Part shown: piece after piece, positions 1 to 9,046 of the stretch | Layout: every line of letters starts with the position of its first letter | Position numbering within the stretch: the stretch's first letter is position 1 | Assembly (NCBI GenBank): GCA_964398855.1 | Contig: CAYNOQ010000002.1 | Coordinates: 13,689-77,688, forward strand | Origin: Mariniphaga sp964398855 | Lineage (GTDB): Bacteria; Bacteroidota; Bacteroidia; Bacteroidales; Prolixibacteraceae | Length of the DNA: 64,000 nt | Direction of reading: 5' to 3' | Notes under the pieces: model-generated | The model's input: the letters and a program-made list of their open reading frames with translations, nothing else | What the model was told of the DNA's origin: nothing | Database searches by the model: none | Position numbers and translations under genes: made by a program

Positions 1-918
1 CAGGGAGGATTGATCAGGGCTTATTTTGATGCCTACACCCAGCGACGTCTGATTTATGAAACTCATCTGGAGCGCCAGGCAAGAAATATTTTGGAACAGG
101 CACCCGAAACTGGATCGCTGAAAGCGCTGACGGATGCAAAAAATGTTCTGCTTCAGGCGAATGAAAATCCCGTTTCTTCTGAATTGAGAGCGAGATGCCA
201 TGCACTGGCTGACTCACTTTTCCGCACTTTTAAGGCGCAGCTCACTATAGAAAAGCATCATGCAACGCCCGGTCGCGGAAACTTTATTGACAATATCGAC
301 ATTCCGCTGAACGATGCGCTTTGGATGCTGGATCAGTTTTCAAAGATTGAAAAACTGGCGGGAGAGCAGGAGCGTTTAGAGGCTGTTCACAAAATGCTGA
401 ATCGCACCAATCCCGGTCCCGGCGGTTTTTATGATAACTTCGGAATGCCTTCGTCATGGAACCGGATTCGTTCTGCCAAAACATGGAAGGAAGACCCGAG
501 TAGTCTGGAATCGCCACGTGTCAGCTTTGGCGTGGGATTACAGGGAGAGGACTGGGTGCATGAAGTGGTGGCAAAAGGTTTTGAAGGACTTACAACGCCA
601 CTGGCATGGATGGTTCAGATCAATACCCTGTATGACACTCCGCTGGTTGCCGAATATGATAATCTTGACCCCGATGCGGAATATATACTCAGAATTGCAT
701 ATACAGGGCGTTTTCGTGCCAGCATTATGTTAGAAGCTGATGGCGTGTTGATACACAATTATATACGTATGGGAACCAGTCCGATTCACGAATTTGAGTT
801 GCCGGCAGAAATCACCCGGGATGGAAAAGTTACCTTCACCTGGTCGGCTGGAACCGACGATTCAAGCGGTGGCGAACGCGGTTCGCAAGTTGCCGAAATA
901 TGGCTTATCCGAAAATAG
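1..918 (+). CDS. C-terminal part of a GH20/GH67-like carbohydrate-active protein (5' truncated by window)
   Basis: The reading frame is open from base 1, so the gene starts before the window; the in-frame TTG at 10 is not a convincing start. The visible residues align by eye with the C-terminal third of the protein at 9047-11386. Shared features are the helical stretch (RAYFDAYTQRR here, RAYYDSFVQQR there), the IPLND/YPLNN block, the GFYDNF/SFYDNI block, and a final beta-sandwich-like part with an LDPDAEYILRI motif and a VAEIWLIRK end. It is therefore a paralogue of that predicted exported glycoside-hydrolase-like protein, and the catalytic part is off the window. It ends 16 bases before the amidohydrolase gene, which suggests co-transcription. 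Substrate unknown. Confidence 0.8.
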   Translation, partial: QGGLIRAYFDAYTQRRLIYETHLERQARNILEQAPETGSLKALTDAKNVLLQANENPVSSELRARCHALADSLFRTFKAQLTIEKHHATPGRGNFIDNIDIPLNDALWMLDQFSKIEKLAGEQERLEAVHKMLNRTNPGPGGFYDNFGMPSSWNRIRSAKTWKEDPSSLESPRVSFGVGLQGEDWVHEVVAKGFEGLTTPLAWMVQINTLYDTPLVAEYDNLDPDAEYILRIAYTGRFRASIMLEADGVLIHNYIRMGTSPIHEFELPAEITRDGKVTFTWSAGTDDSSGGERGSQVAEIWLIRK

Positions 919-934
919 TATCAGGAGAAAAACT

Positions 935-2302
935 ATGAAAACAGATTTGAAAATTGCAGGCGGGAAAAGGATGTTTTCAACTCTTTTTGCACTCTTTTTA
1001 GCTGGTGTAACTTCAGCGCAGGTAGCTGTGAAGCCCGAACCCCGTGAAGGGTTTGAGGAGCGAATCCGCAGTGCGCTAAGCGCCATGCCGGTGGTGGACA
1101 CGCATGAGCATCTGGCGAGTATCAATTCGCTGTCGAAGAGCAAAACGCTTGATTTCATGTGGCTGTTTCATCAGTATGCCGATGACGATATCAAGGCGGC
1201 AGGCATGTCAAAACCACAGTTCACACGGCTGATGTCCGACTCCATTACTGTTTCTGAAAAATGGGAAATTTTGCAGCCTTTTTATGAAGCTTCGTTCAAT
1301 ACTGCCTACAACAGGGTGACACTGCTTTCAGTTGACCATCTGTTTGGCGTGAAGGAGTTTAACGAAAAAACGGTGCATCAGCTCACCGACAAGCTCAGGG
1401 AGGTGTATCAAACCAACTGGTACCACACGGTTCTCAGGGACAAATGCAATATTCAGTTTGTAATCAATGATTCCAAACCAATTCCCGGAAATCCCGAGTT
1501 TTTTAGATATACCACCCGTTTCGACTATTTTCAGTTGGATTCACGGACAAAAATTGAGCAGTTGGCGAAAGAGCACGAAACAACCATTGCCACGCTCGAT
1601 GACCTGAATGCTACGTTGCGTAAGCATTTTGAGAGTGAAGTGAAGTCAGGGCTGACTACCATCAAAAACTCGTCAGCATATTATCGTTCGCTCTATTTTG
1701 AAGATGTGAGTCACGAAAAGGCAGAGGAAGTTTTCAAAAAAGTGATGGCAACCGGGGATACGCCGATAGATGAGTATGCTGCAAAGCCACTTGCCGATTA
1801 TATGATGCACCGGATTTTGGATCTGGCGCGCGAATTTCAAAAACCGGTGCAGATTCATACCGGATTGCAGGCAGGCGACGGCAACTACATTATGAATGCA
1901 AATCCTGCACTTTTAGCCAATCTGTTTCTGAAATACCGTCATGTGAAGTTTGTGCTGTTTCATGGCGGCTATCCCTACGGCGGCGAGTTTGGAAGCTTAG
2001 CAAAGAATTTCCGAAATGTTTATATAGACCTTTGCTGGCTCTATATTATCTCGCCGTCCTACAGCGAGCGGTATCTGCACGAGTGGCTGGAAACTGTTCC
2101 CGCAAATAAGATTCTCGCTTTTGGCGGTGATTATGAAAACGTTGAAAATGTTTACGGACACCTGCTTTTTGCAAAGGAAATCATTGGAAATGTGCTTGTT
2201 GAAAAGGTAAAAACCAGATATTTCACTGAGGAGGAAGCGCTGAAAGTAGCCCGCATGATTCTCCATGATAATGCGGTGAAATTGTTTGATTTAAAACATT
2301 GA
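935..2302 (+). CDS. Exported amidohydrolase-family (uronate isomerase-fold) metal-dependent hydrolase
   Basis: 455 residues from the ATG at 935, preceded by AGGAG at 923-927. An internal ATG at 971 would start right at the hydrophobic segment FSTLFALFLAGVTSAQ, so either start gives a signal peptide. Amidohydrolase-superfamily metal-site motifs are visible: DTHEHL near residue 54, IHTG near 308, FHGGYPYGG near 343 and FGGDYEN near 399, the last probably giving the catalytic Asp. The layout, with a long insertion between the first HxH and the second half, resembles amidohydrolase_2 proteins and the glucuronate isomerase fold. It lies 16 bases after the paralogue A fragment and before a beta-helix CAZyme-like gene, so a role in processing a sugar acid or ester released from a glycan is an inference. 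The exact reaction is not determined. Confidence 0.75.
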   Translation: MKTDLKIAGGKRMFSTLFALFLAGVTSAQVAVKPEPREGFEERIRSALSAMPVVDTHEHLASINSLSKSKTLDFMWLFHQYADDDIKAAGMSKPQFTRLMSDSITVSEKWEILQPFYEASFNTAYNRVTLLSVDHLFGVKEFNEKTVHQLTDKLREVYQTNWYHTVLRDKCNIQFVINDSKPIPGNPEFFRYTTRFDYFQLDSRTKIEQLAKEHETTIATLDDLNATLRKHFESEVKSGLTTIKNSSAYYRSLYFEDVSHEKAEEVFKKVMATGDTPIDEYAAKPLADYMMHRILDLAREFQKPVQIHTGLQAGDGNYIMNANPALLANLFLKYRHVKFVLFHGGYPYGGEFGSLAKNFRNVYIDLCWLYIISPSYSERYLHEWLETVPANKILAFGGDYENVENVYGHLLFAKEIIGNVLVEKVKTRYFTEEEALKVARMILHDNAVKLFDLKH

Positions 2303-2539
2303 CAGGTAACTTTTTATTTTAATACTGAAAGATAAATTGCCAATAAAAAAGCAATACAGAAGAAAATCTTAGTGAAAATTTCGTGCCTGCTTGTCGGTAG
2401 ATAGGCTTTTGAGGTATAAAATATTAATTATGAATCAATTTTGAGAATTAATAGGTTGATAGTCAGCGAGTTTTATGTTTTAATATTCGCGTTCCGTTTA
2501 AACATCAGATTACAAAAACAATTTAAGAATCATAAAAAT

Positions 2540-5512
2540 ATGAAGCAACTCATTTTTAAAATATTTACAGCAATATTGTTTTTTACTTCATCTCATTTTT
2601 ATTCCTTAACTGCGCAAACAACATCGGAGCACCGGGATGGGAAAATCCTTGAAGGAGAAGAGTGGCTGCCGTTTGGCTACCCTTCCAAAGCTGATTTTTA
2701 TATTTCTCCGCAGGGAAACGACAGCTGGTCGGGTACATTGGAAGCGCCTAACGCAGATAGTAGCGACGGACCGTTTCTCACCATCGAAAGAGCGCAACGG
2801 GCAGTTCGTGAGCTGAAAGCTCAGGTTTATAAACCGAAAGATCCGCCGGTGGAAAAACGCTGGATTGGGTCGCCGCACCCTTTGGGAAGAGGAAAAGATA
2901 TTCTGGTCTATTTACGTGGCGGAACCTATCCGTTGGCACAACCGCTTCTGTTTCAGTCGGCTGATGGCGGCGAACGGGTAGAAACCAACCTGCCTACCGG
3001 TGCTTTTGAATACCATAAACTAAAAGATCACTATGTTACATACGCTGCATATCCCGGGGAAAAACCGGTTATTACCGGTGCACAGCCGGTAACCGGGTGG
3101 ACAAAAAAAGGGAACATCTGGACTGCACCGTTTAGTGCTGATTCTGTAGGAATGTTTGTGGTGGACGGAAAGCGGCAAACCCTTGCACGCATGCCAAATG
3201 AAGGTTATTTTGTACCGCCGGTAATCTCTTCATCAACGGGAGAGCTCCACTTCAACAAAGGAGAGCTGAAAAACTGGAAAGACATGGAGAATAACCGTGT
3301 GGTAATGCTTTTACGCTGGCACACGGGTATCAATTCTTTTGTGAAAATTGACGAAAAGAGTGGTGTGGCTACGTTCCAAAAGCCACAGGATGGGGTGGTG
3401 ATTGTTCCGCCACGTTATTATGTGGAAAATGTGAAAGAATTTCTGGACGCTCAGGGCGAGTGGTTTTTCGATGAAAAGCTGAAGGAGATAAGTTATATTT
3501 CCGAAACCGGAATTGAAGATATGAACCGGATTTCATCCGGTGTACCCCGATTAGATAATTTAGTTACTGTGCAGGGAGAACTTGAAAAGCCGGTGCGCAA
3601 TCTGCGCTTCTACGGATTGACTTTTGAAGGCACCGTTGCCGGAAACAGTGCACTCAAATATGAGTTTGCACATGCCTGCGAACTGGTTGACGGCGAAATC
3701 CGCTCCTGTATGGGAACCGGACTTTCGCTCCTGAACGGCTGCTACCAGACCCGGATTCTACGAAACCGCCTTGAAACTATTGACAATGGTGCAGTTGTTA
3801 TCCGCGGTCCGCGCAACCCGAAAGACGGACGCGAAATTACACGGGAGACCCAGTTTTCCTACAACCGGCTCTACGATTGCGGCGGTACAAATATTCATGC
3901 TTCCTATACACTGATGACGACTATTTCGCACAACTACATTACCAAAACGCGCGGACGCTTTGCCATTGATGTGGGCGGCTGGTCAAACCTGGAAGAGGCA
4001 ATTGACGGCGGATACCTTGTAGAGTATAATCATCTGGACGATGTGCAGCAGGATGCCGACGATACGGGGGCAATCAAAACTGCCGGAATGACCTTTAACT
4101 CACTGGTGCGCAGAAACCTTGTACACAACGTAAATGCCGGCTTTTTCAACGATAATGTCGCTTTTTGGTTCGACAATATGTCTATCGGCTGGACGGCGGA
4201 GGAGAACATATACTACAATTTAGAGCAGGGCGAATGGAAATTGTGCGCCGCAATGATTGAGGATAACACCTACCACAATAATTTTACCATTGAAGCGCCT
4301 GAAAATGCACCAGAACTGATTATCGAAGGGGAGCCGCTTTTTGAAGAGAGCAACCTAAGGATTGAAGCGGCATCTAAAACTGCGTCGGGAGCCGTGTCTG
4401 CCGGAAGTGTGATCCGGGTTTCTGCCGATGTGAAAAACATTGGCTCCACGGGAATGGCTCCTGTGGAACTGTACGTTGACGGCAAGGTGCGGGAGAAACA
4501 GCTGTTCCCGGTAATCAGAAATAACAGCCGCAGCATTGAGTTTGAGGTGCGGATTTATGACGAAGGCGAACACCATCTGGCAATTGGTTCAGCTGATTAT
4601 CAGTCTGTTCGCATCGAGGGTGAGAAACCGGCAGTTGTTTTTGAGGATTTTCAGCTCTCAAACGACCGGCTGATTCAGGGAGAAAAAGTAAAGGCAACTG
4701 CACTGGCGCGAAATCTCACAGCCGAGCCGCAGAAACTTGAAGCTGTCCTGTTTTTTGACGATGCAAAAGTACAAAGCCAGCCCATGGAACTGGAACCCAA
4801 CAGTACTGAAAATATTTCTTTTGAACTGGAGCCGGCAGCTGGACTTCATCGGGTACACATCGGAAACAGTGCGGCAAAGAAGTTAAATGTTGCTAACGGC
4901 AAAATATTGGATATTAACTCATTGTCGATTTTGGAATACTGTTCTGCAAAAGCAAAACCTTATGAGATTGAAGCCGATGCAAAGGCTAACCGGTTTAAAA
5001 TCAAAGCAGGCGGCTCCGATTTTTTTCATGCTGAAGATTCCTATGCTGCAGCATATGTGAAAGGAATAAAAGGCGATTTTGTGGCAACTGTTAAAATCAG
5101 TCAGTTTGGTGATCGTACGCACGAATGGTTTCGTTCGGGACTGTTTGTGCGGAACGATATTGCCAAAAGTTTTGATACGCAGCCTGGCAGTAAGGGATCG
5201 GTTCTGGTATTTGCCACTCCCGGGCGTGCGGGAATCGAATATGATGAATTTGCCAATGGCTGTATGCACAAGGCAAGCAGCGAAAATCTACCGGAAAATT
5301 CACAAACTCCCATCTATCTGAAAATAGTGCGTCACGGAAACAGCTTCAGCGGCTATATTAGTCTGGATGGCATCAACTGGATTATCGAACGGCACACTAC
5401 CGATATTCCGGGGATTAACGACTCCGTTGATATTGGTCTGGCAGCCGGAGCACCCGACACACAGCAGTATTGGGTTGAATTTTCCGACTGGAAAATTGAA
5501 GTAGCAGAATAG
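2540..5512 (+). CDS. Exported right-handed beta-helix protein with two CARDB-like domains and a C-terminal DUF1349-like domain
   Basis: 990 residues from the ATG at 2540; earlier in-frame starts lack a signal sequence, whereas this one begins KQLIFKIFTAILFF and ends at a likely cleavage site after LTAQ. Residues about 55-70 (FYISPQGNDSWSG) and LRGGTYPL are typical of the opening of pectate-lyase-like parallel beta-helices such as GH141 and related lyases. The helix runs to about residue 600 and carries an acidic patch DADDTGAI near 503 where GH141-like proteins have a D-x-GA motif. Two CARDB-like beta-sandwiches follow (about 615-775), then a concanavalin-like domain (about 790-990) with WFRSGLFVRND. 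Probably a periplasmic or surface enzyme acting on an acidic or complex polysaccharide; GH141 membership is a guess from motifs. Confidence 0.75.
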   Translation: MKQLIFKIFTAILFFTSSHFYSLTAQTTSEHRDGKILEGEEWLPFGYPSKADFYISPQGNDSWSGTLEAPNADSSDGPFLTIERAQRAVRELKAQVYKPKDPPVEKRWIGSPHPLGRGKDILVYLRGGTYPLAQPLLFQSADGGERVETNLPTGAFEYHKLKDHYVTYAAYPGEKPVITGAQPVTGWTKKGNIWTAPFSADSVGMFVVDGKRQTLARMPNEGYFVPPVISSSTGELHFNKGELKNWKDMENNRVVMLLRWHTGINSFVKIDEKSGVATFQKPQDGVVIVPPRYYVENVKEFLDAQGEWFFDEKLKEISYISETGIEDMNRISSGVPRLDNLVTVQGELEKPVRNLRFYGLTFEGTVAGNSALKYEFAHACELVDGEIRSCMGTGLSLLNGCYQTRILRNRLETIDNGAVVIRGPRNPKDGREITRETQFSYNRLYDCGGTNIHASYTLMTTISHNYITKTRGRFAIDVGGWSNLEEAIDGGYLVEYNHLDDVQQDADDTGAIKTAGMTFNSLVRRNLVHNVNAGFFNDNVAFWFDNMSIGWTAEENIYYNLEQGEWKLCAAMIEDNTYHNNFTIEAPENAPELIIEGEPLFEESNLRIEAASKTASGAVSAGSVIRVSADVKNIGSTGMAPVELYVDGKVREKQLFPVIRNNSRSIEFEVRIYDEGEHHLAIGSADYQSVRIEGEKPAVVFEDFQLSNDRLIQGEKVKATALARNLTAEPQKLEAVLFFDDAKVQSQPMELEPNSTENISFELEPAAGLHRVHIGNSAAKKLNVANGKILDINSLSILEYCSAKAKPYEIEADAKANRFKIKAGGSDFFHAEDSYAAAYVKGIKGDFVATVKISQFGDRTHEWFRSGLFVRNDIAKSFDTQPGSKGSVLVFATPGRAGIEYDEFANGCMHKASSENLPENSQTPIYLKIVRHGNSFSGYISLDGINWIIERHTTDIPGINDSVDIGLAAGAPDTQQYWVEFSDWKIEVAE

Positions 5513-5581
5513 TACTGCCCTCTGGACAGGAGTTTAGTGTTGCTTCATTATCACAAGTTTGCGTTTGTGGTTAATTAAATT

Positions 5582-5597
5582 TTGCCCTTTGGGCAAG
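5582..5597 (+). terminator. Short stem-loop, possible weak terminator
   Basis: TTGCCC-TTT-GGGCAA forms a 6-bp hairpin about 70 bases after the beta-helix gene, followed by an A/T-rich stretch that includes a T run further on. The stem is short, so termination efficiency is doubtful. Confidence 0.3.
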
Positions 5598-5612
5598 CTG
5601 AATATATTATTG

Positions 5613-5646
5613 TTGTTTTTTTCTTTTTTCTAAAGTGCTATCTTTG
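5613..5646 (+). promoter_or_regulatory. Candidate Bacteroidota promoter for the Gfo/Idh gene
   Basis: TATCTTTG at 5639-5646 matches the TAnnTTTG -7 consensus exactly, with a TTG at 5613-5615 at 23-base spacing. It lies about 106 bases before the ATG at 5752 and suggests that the Gfo/Idh gene has its own promoter rather than depending on the beta-helix gene. Confidence 0.45.
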
Positions 5647-5751
5647 AAGAATGGATTCGGCGGGGAAGAAATAAAAACTGAAAATGATTAGCTTAAACTT
5701 GAAATGGCGCCCCGTTCAGGCTCCGGATAAAAAATATTCAACCAAAATAAA

Positions 5752-6990
5752 ATGAATCAGAAAAAGAATAATTTCAGTAAAAGTCCCTTCTCCCGAAGAG
5801 GATTTTTGCACACTTCCGTTGCCGGTACGGTAGCACTTGCTTTTTCGCCCTTTGACTGTTCATCGGGTAAATCCAAACAGCCGGCTCAGGGAACTCCCGA
5901 CATTCAGGGATTTGATGAACTTTCTACAGCAGCCGATCCTTATGCAGGCTGGAACTCCTTTTCCGGCAGGAAAATAAAAGTGGGGATAGTGGGTTACGGG
6001 CGCAGCAAATTTGGTGCTTCGTTTGGTTTTCAAAATCATCCCAATGTGGAGGTTGTAGCTGTCAGCGACCTTTTCCCGGATCGTTGTGAGGAGTTAGCCA
6101 AAGTAACCAACTGTAAAAAAACATACCCTTCGCTTGAAGAGTTGGTAAAAGACAAGGAGATTGAAGCGGTTTTTGTTGCCACCGACGCGCCGGGACACAT
6201 GCAGCACTGCCTTGAAGTATTAAAACACGGCAAGCACGTGGCAGTTGCCGTTCCGGCAGTTTTTGGTTCTGTTGAAGATGCCCATAAGCTGTATGAAGCG
6301 GTGAAATCCAGTGGATTAAAGTACATGATGTTTGAAACTTCAATGTTTCGGGAAAGCCTGTGGGCTATGCGGCAAATATACGAAGCCGGCAGCTTCGGCG
6401 AGCTGGTTTATGCCGAGGGGGAATATTATCACTACATGGATGAGCCTATTGATTCCTACAAAGGGTGGCGCATCGGTTTGCCGCCACAGTTTTATCCAAC
6501 GCATTCCAATGCTTTTCACCACTGCATCACCGGTGGCAGTTTCACTGAAGTTTCCTGCATGGGAATGCCCAGCGTCATTTCGCATTTGAAACCGGAAAAT
6601 AATATGTATAAAAATCCTTTTGGTACTGAAATCGCTTTTTTTCGCACGAGTGAAGGTGGCACGGCGCGCATGGCAGTGAGCTGGGATACGCCGGGCGACA
6701 GTGGCGAGCGGGGCAGGGTACGCGGACAAAAAGGAAGCTATTATAATAAGTTTGAAGGATTAGATGTTAAACTGCCCGAACTGAAAAGGCCTCCGCTTCC
6801 GCCGGGAATGCCCTTAGGCGGACACGGAGGCTCTCATGGTTATCTCACCAATGAATTTGTGCATGCAATTCTGGAAGACCGCGAACCGTTAATCGGCGTG
6901 GAAATGTCACTGAACCTGACTGTTTCGGGAATTGTTGCCCATCAATCCGCACTCAAAGACGGTGAGCTGCTGAAAATTCCGCAGTTCTAG
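5752..6990 (+). CDS. Tat-exported Gfo/Idh/MocA family oxidoreductase
   Basis: 412 residues. The N-terminus has a twin-arginine motif (SRRGFL, residues 15-20) followed by a hydrophobic stretch and a possible lipobox ending in Cys (SPFDCSS), so it is probably exported folded and perhaps lipid-anchored. The Rossmann fold follows (VGIVGYGRSKFG, about residues 77-88, and VVAVSDL). The canonical Gfo/Idh motif GKHVxxEKP is replaced by GKHVAVAVP, so the usual catalytic Lys is absent. This resembles the GH109 and other periplasmic members in which the nucleotide is used without a classic dehydrogenase Lys. Proline-rich PPLPPGMPLGG and a His-rich GGHGGSHGY lie near the C-terminus. Its position among CAZyme-like genes suggests action on a glycan-derived sugar; the substrate is unknown. 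Confidence 0.8.
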   Translation: MNQKKNNFSKSPFSRRGFLHTSVAGTVALAFSPFDCSSGKSKQPAQGTPDIQGFDELSTAADPYAGWNSFSGRKIKVGIVGYGRSKFGASFGFQNHPNVEVVAVSDLFPDRCEELAKVTNCKKTYPSLEELVKDKEIEAVFVATDAPGHMQHCLEVLKHGKHVAVAVPAVFGSVEDAHKLYEAVKSSGLKYMMFETSMFRESLWAMRQIYEAGSFGELVYAEGEYYHYMDEPIDSYKGWRIGLPPQFYPTHSNAFHHCITGGSFTEVSCMGMPSVISHLKPENNMYKNPFGTEIAFFRTSEGGTARMAVSWDTPGDSGERGRVRGQKGSYYNKFEGLDVKLPELKRPPLPPGMPLGGHGGSHGYLTNEFVHAILEDREPLIGVEMSLNLTVSGIVAHQSALKDGELLKIPQF

Positions 6991-7028
6991 CTCTGAAATC
7001 CAGATTGAAAGGCCTGCTGTACCCGATC

Positions 7029-7481
7029 TTACTGAACTCCTCCGTACTTCAGGCTTGCCTGCCTTACTGTTGAGGCATTATAAAGCCGTACCGTGAAGAT
7101 TTCGCTTCCTTCGTCTGTCTCCTTTTTCAGAAACAGTTCGAAGCCGGTTTCAGTATTGGAATAGGCAATATCCTGTGTTTTTATGCCGACAGTACAATTG
7201 GTAATCATCTCTTTGGTAAAGGAGTAGGTCTTTGTGTTGGAGGCAACGGAGATATTGCCATTGTTGAAAATGGTCACTTCATAGGCTTTGTCTTTCGTAA
7301 ATTCACTTGTGAAGTTTGTAGTGATTGATGTGCCGGTGAAGTTCACCTTCATGGCATTGTCAACAAAGAAAGTTTCGCAGGAGTCAGGTTTATCGTCTTC
7401 ATCTTTATCCTTTTTGCAGGAAAAGACGGCTGTCGCCAGTAGCAAAGCCAGAATAATGAGTAATGGTGCATTTTTTTTCAT
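7029..7481 (-). CDS. Small hypothetical lipoprotein
   Basis: 150 residues. It begins with a hydrophobic segment ending in a lipobox-like FSCKKDKDEDDKP (Cys at about residue 22); the acidic and Lys-rich tail just after the Cys is common in Bacteroidota lipoproteins, including surface-exposed ones. The remainder looks all-beta, with alternating hydrophobic and polar residues and many Thr/Asn, and has no motif I recognise. It is convergent with the Gfo/Idh gene and lies downstream of the beta-barrel protein gene on the same strand with a gap of about 140 bases, so the two may be unrelated. Confidence 0.7.
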   Translation of the reverse strand: MKKNAPLLIILALLLATAVFSCKKDKDEDDKPDSCETFFVDNAMKVNFTGTSITTNFTSEFTKDKAYEVTIFNNGNISVASNTKTYSFTKEMITNCTVGIKTQDIAYSNTETGFELFLKKETDEGSEIFTVRLYNASTVRQASLKYGGVQ

Positions 7482-7622
7482 AACTTTTATATTTTAATAT
7501 TTCAACTTTAGTATAATTTCTTACTTACCGAATTGATTGTTAAAATAATTCAGCAATTTATGTTGTAATGTTTGCGAATAAGTTGTCTGGGGTTGTGGGG
7601 CAGGGTAGATTATGGCGCCGGG

Positions 7623-8291
7623 TTATTTAAACCAGTAACTCACCGAAAGTGAGAGAACGGTATTTCCATTATTGGCATCATCCCATAATTCGGTTAGTCC
7701 ATATCCAAAATTCAGCCCAATATGCCAGTTGTCATTGAGTTTGTAGCCACCCATTATATTGATACCGAAATCAATACGTTTGTCTTCTTCAAATTCAAAT
7801 GATTTACCTGAATAATTCTCTAAAACCTCACCAGTATTACTATCTGTATATTCAGTTGACCAGTTTCCGAACAGTCCTATACCGATGTATGGTCCGGCAC
7901 CAAAATAGAGCTTATCCATTTGAAGTACCCCATATACAGGCAGCTCAACATACCATGTATTTTCTTTAGATTTTCCTGTTTCATCATCCCAGTCATCATT
8001 CCAGAGCTCTCTTGATCCTTTGCCGTTGATTATTAATCCTGATTGGAGGGAGAAATTTTCTGAAATTTCATAATCACCCAAAATTCCCAGCTGAAACGAG
8101 GGCTGCAACATACTTTTGTCACCATCCTCTTTTCTGTATTTTAGCTCATCCTTAATGTAATGATACCAGGCTCCGTTAATACCTGCTTTAACTCCGATGG
8201 TGAGTTTTTCGCTCAGGGAAACCTGTGCTTCAGATTGCTGGGCAGTTGTTAATAAACTTACTGTCAGCACTAAAAATAAAAATTTTTTCAT
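7623..8291 (-). CDS. Outer membrane beta-barrel protein (porin-like, PorT/OmpW-type size)
   Basis: 222 residues. A signal peptide (KKFLFLVLTVSLLTTAQQSEA) is followed by alternating amphipathic strands typical of an 8-10-stranded outer membrane barrel: LTIGVKAGINGAWYHY, FSLQSGLIINGKGS, LYFGAGPYIGIGLFG, IDFGINIMGGYKL, WHIGLNFGYGL. The last residues are SVSYWFK, with the terminal aromatic expected for BAM recognition. It matches the general 'outer membrane beta-barrel' family; no ligand can be assigned. An inverted repeat lies 35-63 bases upstream of the ATG and may control it. Confidence 0.75.
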   Translation of the reverse strand: MKKFLFLVLTVSLLTTAQQSEAQVSLSEKLTIGVKAGINGAWYHYIKDELKYRKEDGDKSMLQPSFQLGILGDYEISENFSLQSGLIINGKGSRELWNDDWDDETGKSKENTWYVELPVYGVLQMDKLYFGAGPYIGIGLFGNWSTEYTDSNTGEVLENYSGKSFEFEEDKRIDFGINIMGGYKLNDNWHIGLNFGYGLTELWDDANNGNTVLSLSVSYWFK

Positions 8292-8325
8292 AATTTGATT
8301 TTTAAGTGGAATGAATTAAAACTAA

Positions 8326-8354
8326 TCTCAGTTATCATTATGATAACGTTGAGA
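8326..8354. promoter_or_regulatory. Inverted repeat upstream of the beta-barrel gene, candidate operator
   Basis: GTTATCAT-T-ATGATAAC at 8331-8347 is a perfect 8+8 palindrome. It is extended by TCTCA (8326-8330) and TGAGA (8350-8354) with a two-base offset. It sits 35-63 bases before the start codon of the minus-strand gene at 8291, the position expected for a regulator site overlapping the promoter. Confidence 0.45.
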
Positions 8355-8911
8355 TAACGCGAAAAAGCAGTTTTTTGTTCAGAAAACAACAAAAAGAGCC
8401 TTAATTCTTAATCTGTCTTGGTTTTCAAACTCAAAATTCAAAGTCTCGGGTTCGAAAAAAACAGAAAGCCGATGACATGGATGAGTAGGCTCAATACGGA
8501 TGTTTATGGGATTAATAATCTGCGTAAATCAGCAAAACCTGCATAAAATCAGGAGGATCAAGGAGTAGCATAAAGAATTACAAAATCGCCTAATCAATAT
8601 TATTGGCTTTAAAAATAAAAATTCAAGAAAATTCACCACAGAGAACACAGAGAAGCACAGAGAAGCACAGAGAATGATTTAGTGAAACTTAGAGCCTTCG
8701 TGATTTTGTAGCAAAAATAAAGAGACACACTTCGATCACTTCGACAAGCTCAGTGGCCACCCAGTGGCCGTTCAGAGTCCATAACCAATTGAATAATCTG
8801 CGAGAAATAAATTACACAAGAAATGCCACCGAAACACCAAACCACCAAGACCCACAAAAAATCATTAAAAAAGCTTCCCTCCCTGCCTGTACCAACTATG
8901 AAACCACATGG
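8355..8911. other. Gene-free region with short tandem and dispersed-type repeats
   Basis: No reading frame with coding character was found. At 8634-8674 the unit AGCACAGAGA is repeated about three times after CACCACAGAG. At 8732-8769 lies TTCGACAAGCTCAGTG, followed by a direct duplication of CAGTGGCC (8751-8758 and 8762-8769). At 8821-8860 is an ACCA-rich tract. From general experience, such strings recur in intergenic DNA of many bacteria, so they are probably dispersed repeats rather than gene remnants. Confidence 0.5.
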
Positions 8912-8972
8912 TTAAACCTTTGGGTTTAAACTTTGGAATTTTGGTTGGTTCGCAGGTGATTGTTTAGATTTG
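8912..8972 (+). promoter_or_regulatory. Promoter of the GH20/GH67-like gene with adjacent inverted repeat
   Basis: TAGATTTG at 8965-8972 matches TAnnTTTG, and TTTG at 8940-8943 stands 21 bases upstream, close to the 19-base Bacteroidota optimum. An inverted repeat TTAAACC...GGTTTAA (8912-8918 and 8923-8929) lies just upstream of the -33 element and could bind an activator or repressor. The predicted leader is about 70 bases. Confidence 0.5.
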
Positions 8973-9046
8973 CGAATGGCGGTTCCTGTTGGGGCGCAAG
9001 CGTTATTTTATATCTGAAAAATTTATAAATTTTAATTAAAAAAACG

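Noticed and set aside
8634..8674. Repeated AGCACAGAGA units as a possible CRISPR array
   Set aside because: The units are 10 bases long and directly adjacent, without spacers of constant length and with no cas genes nearby.
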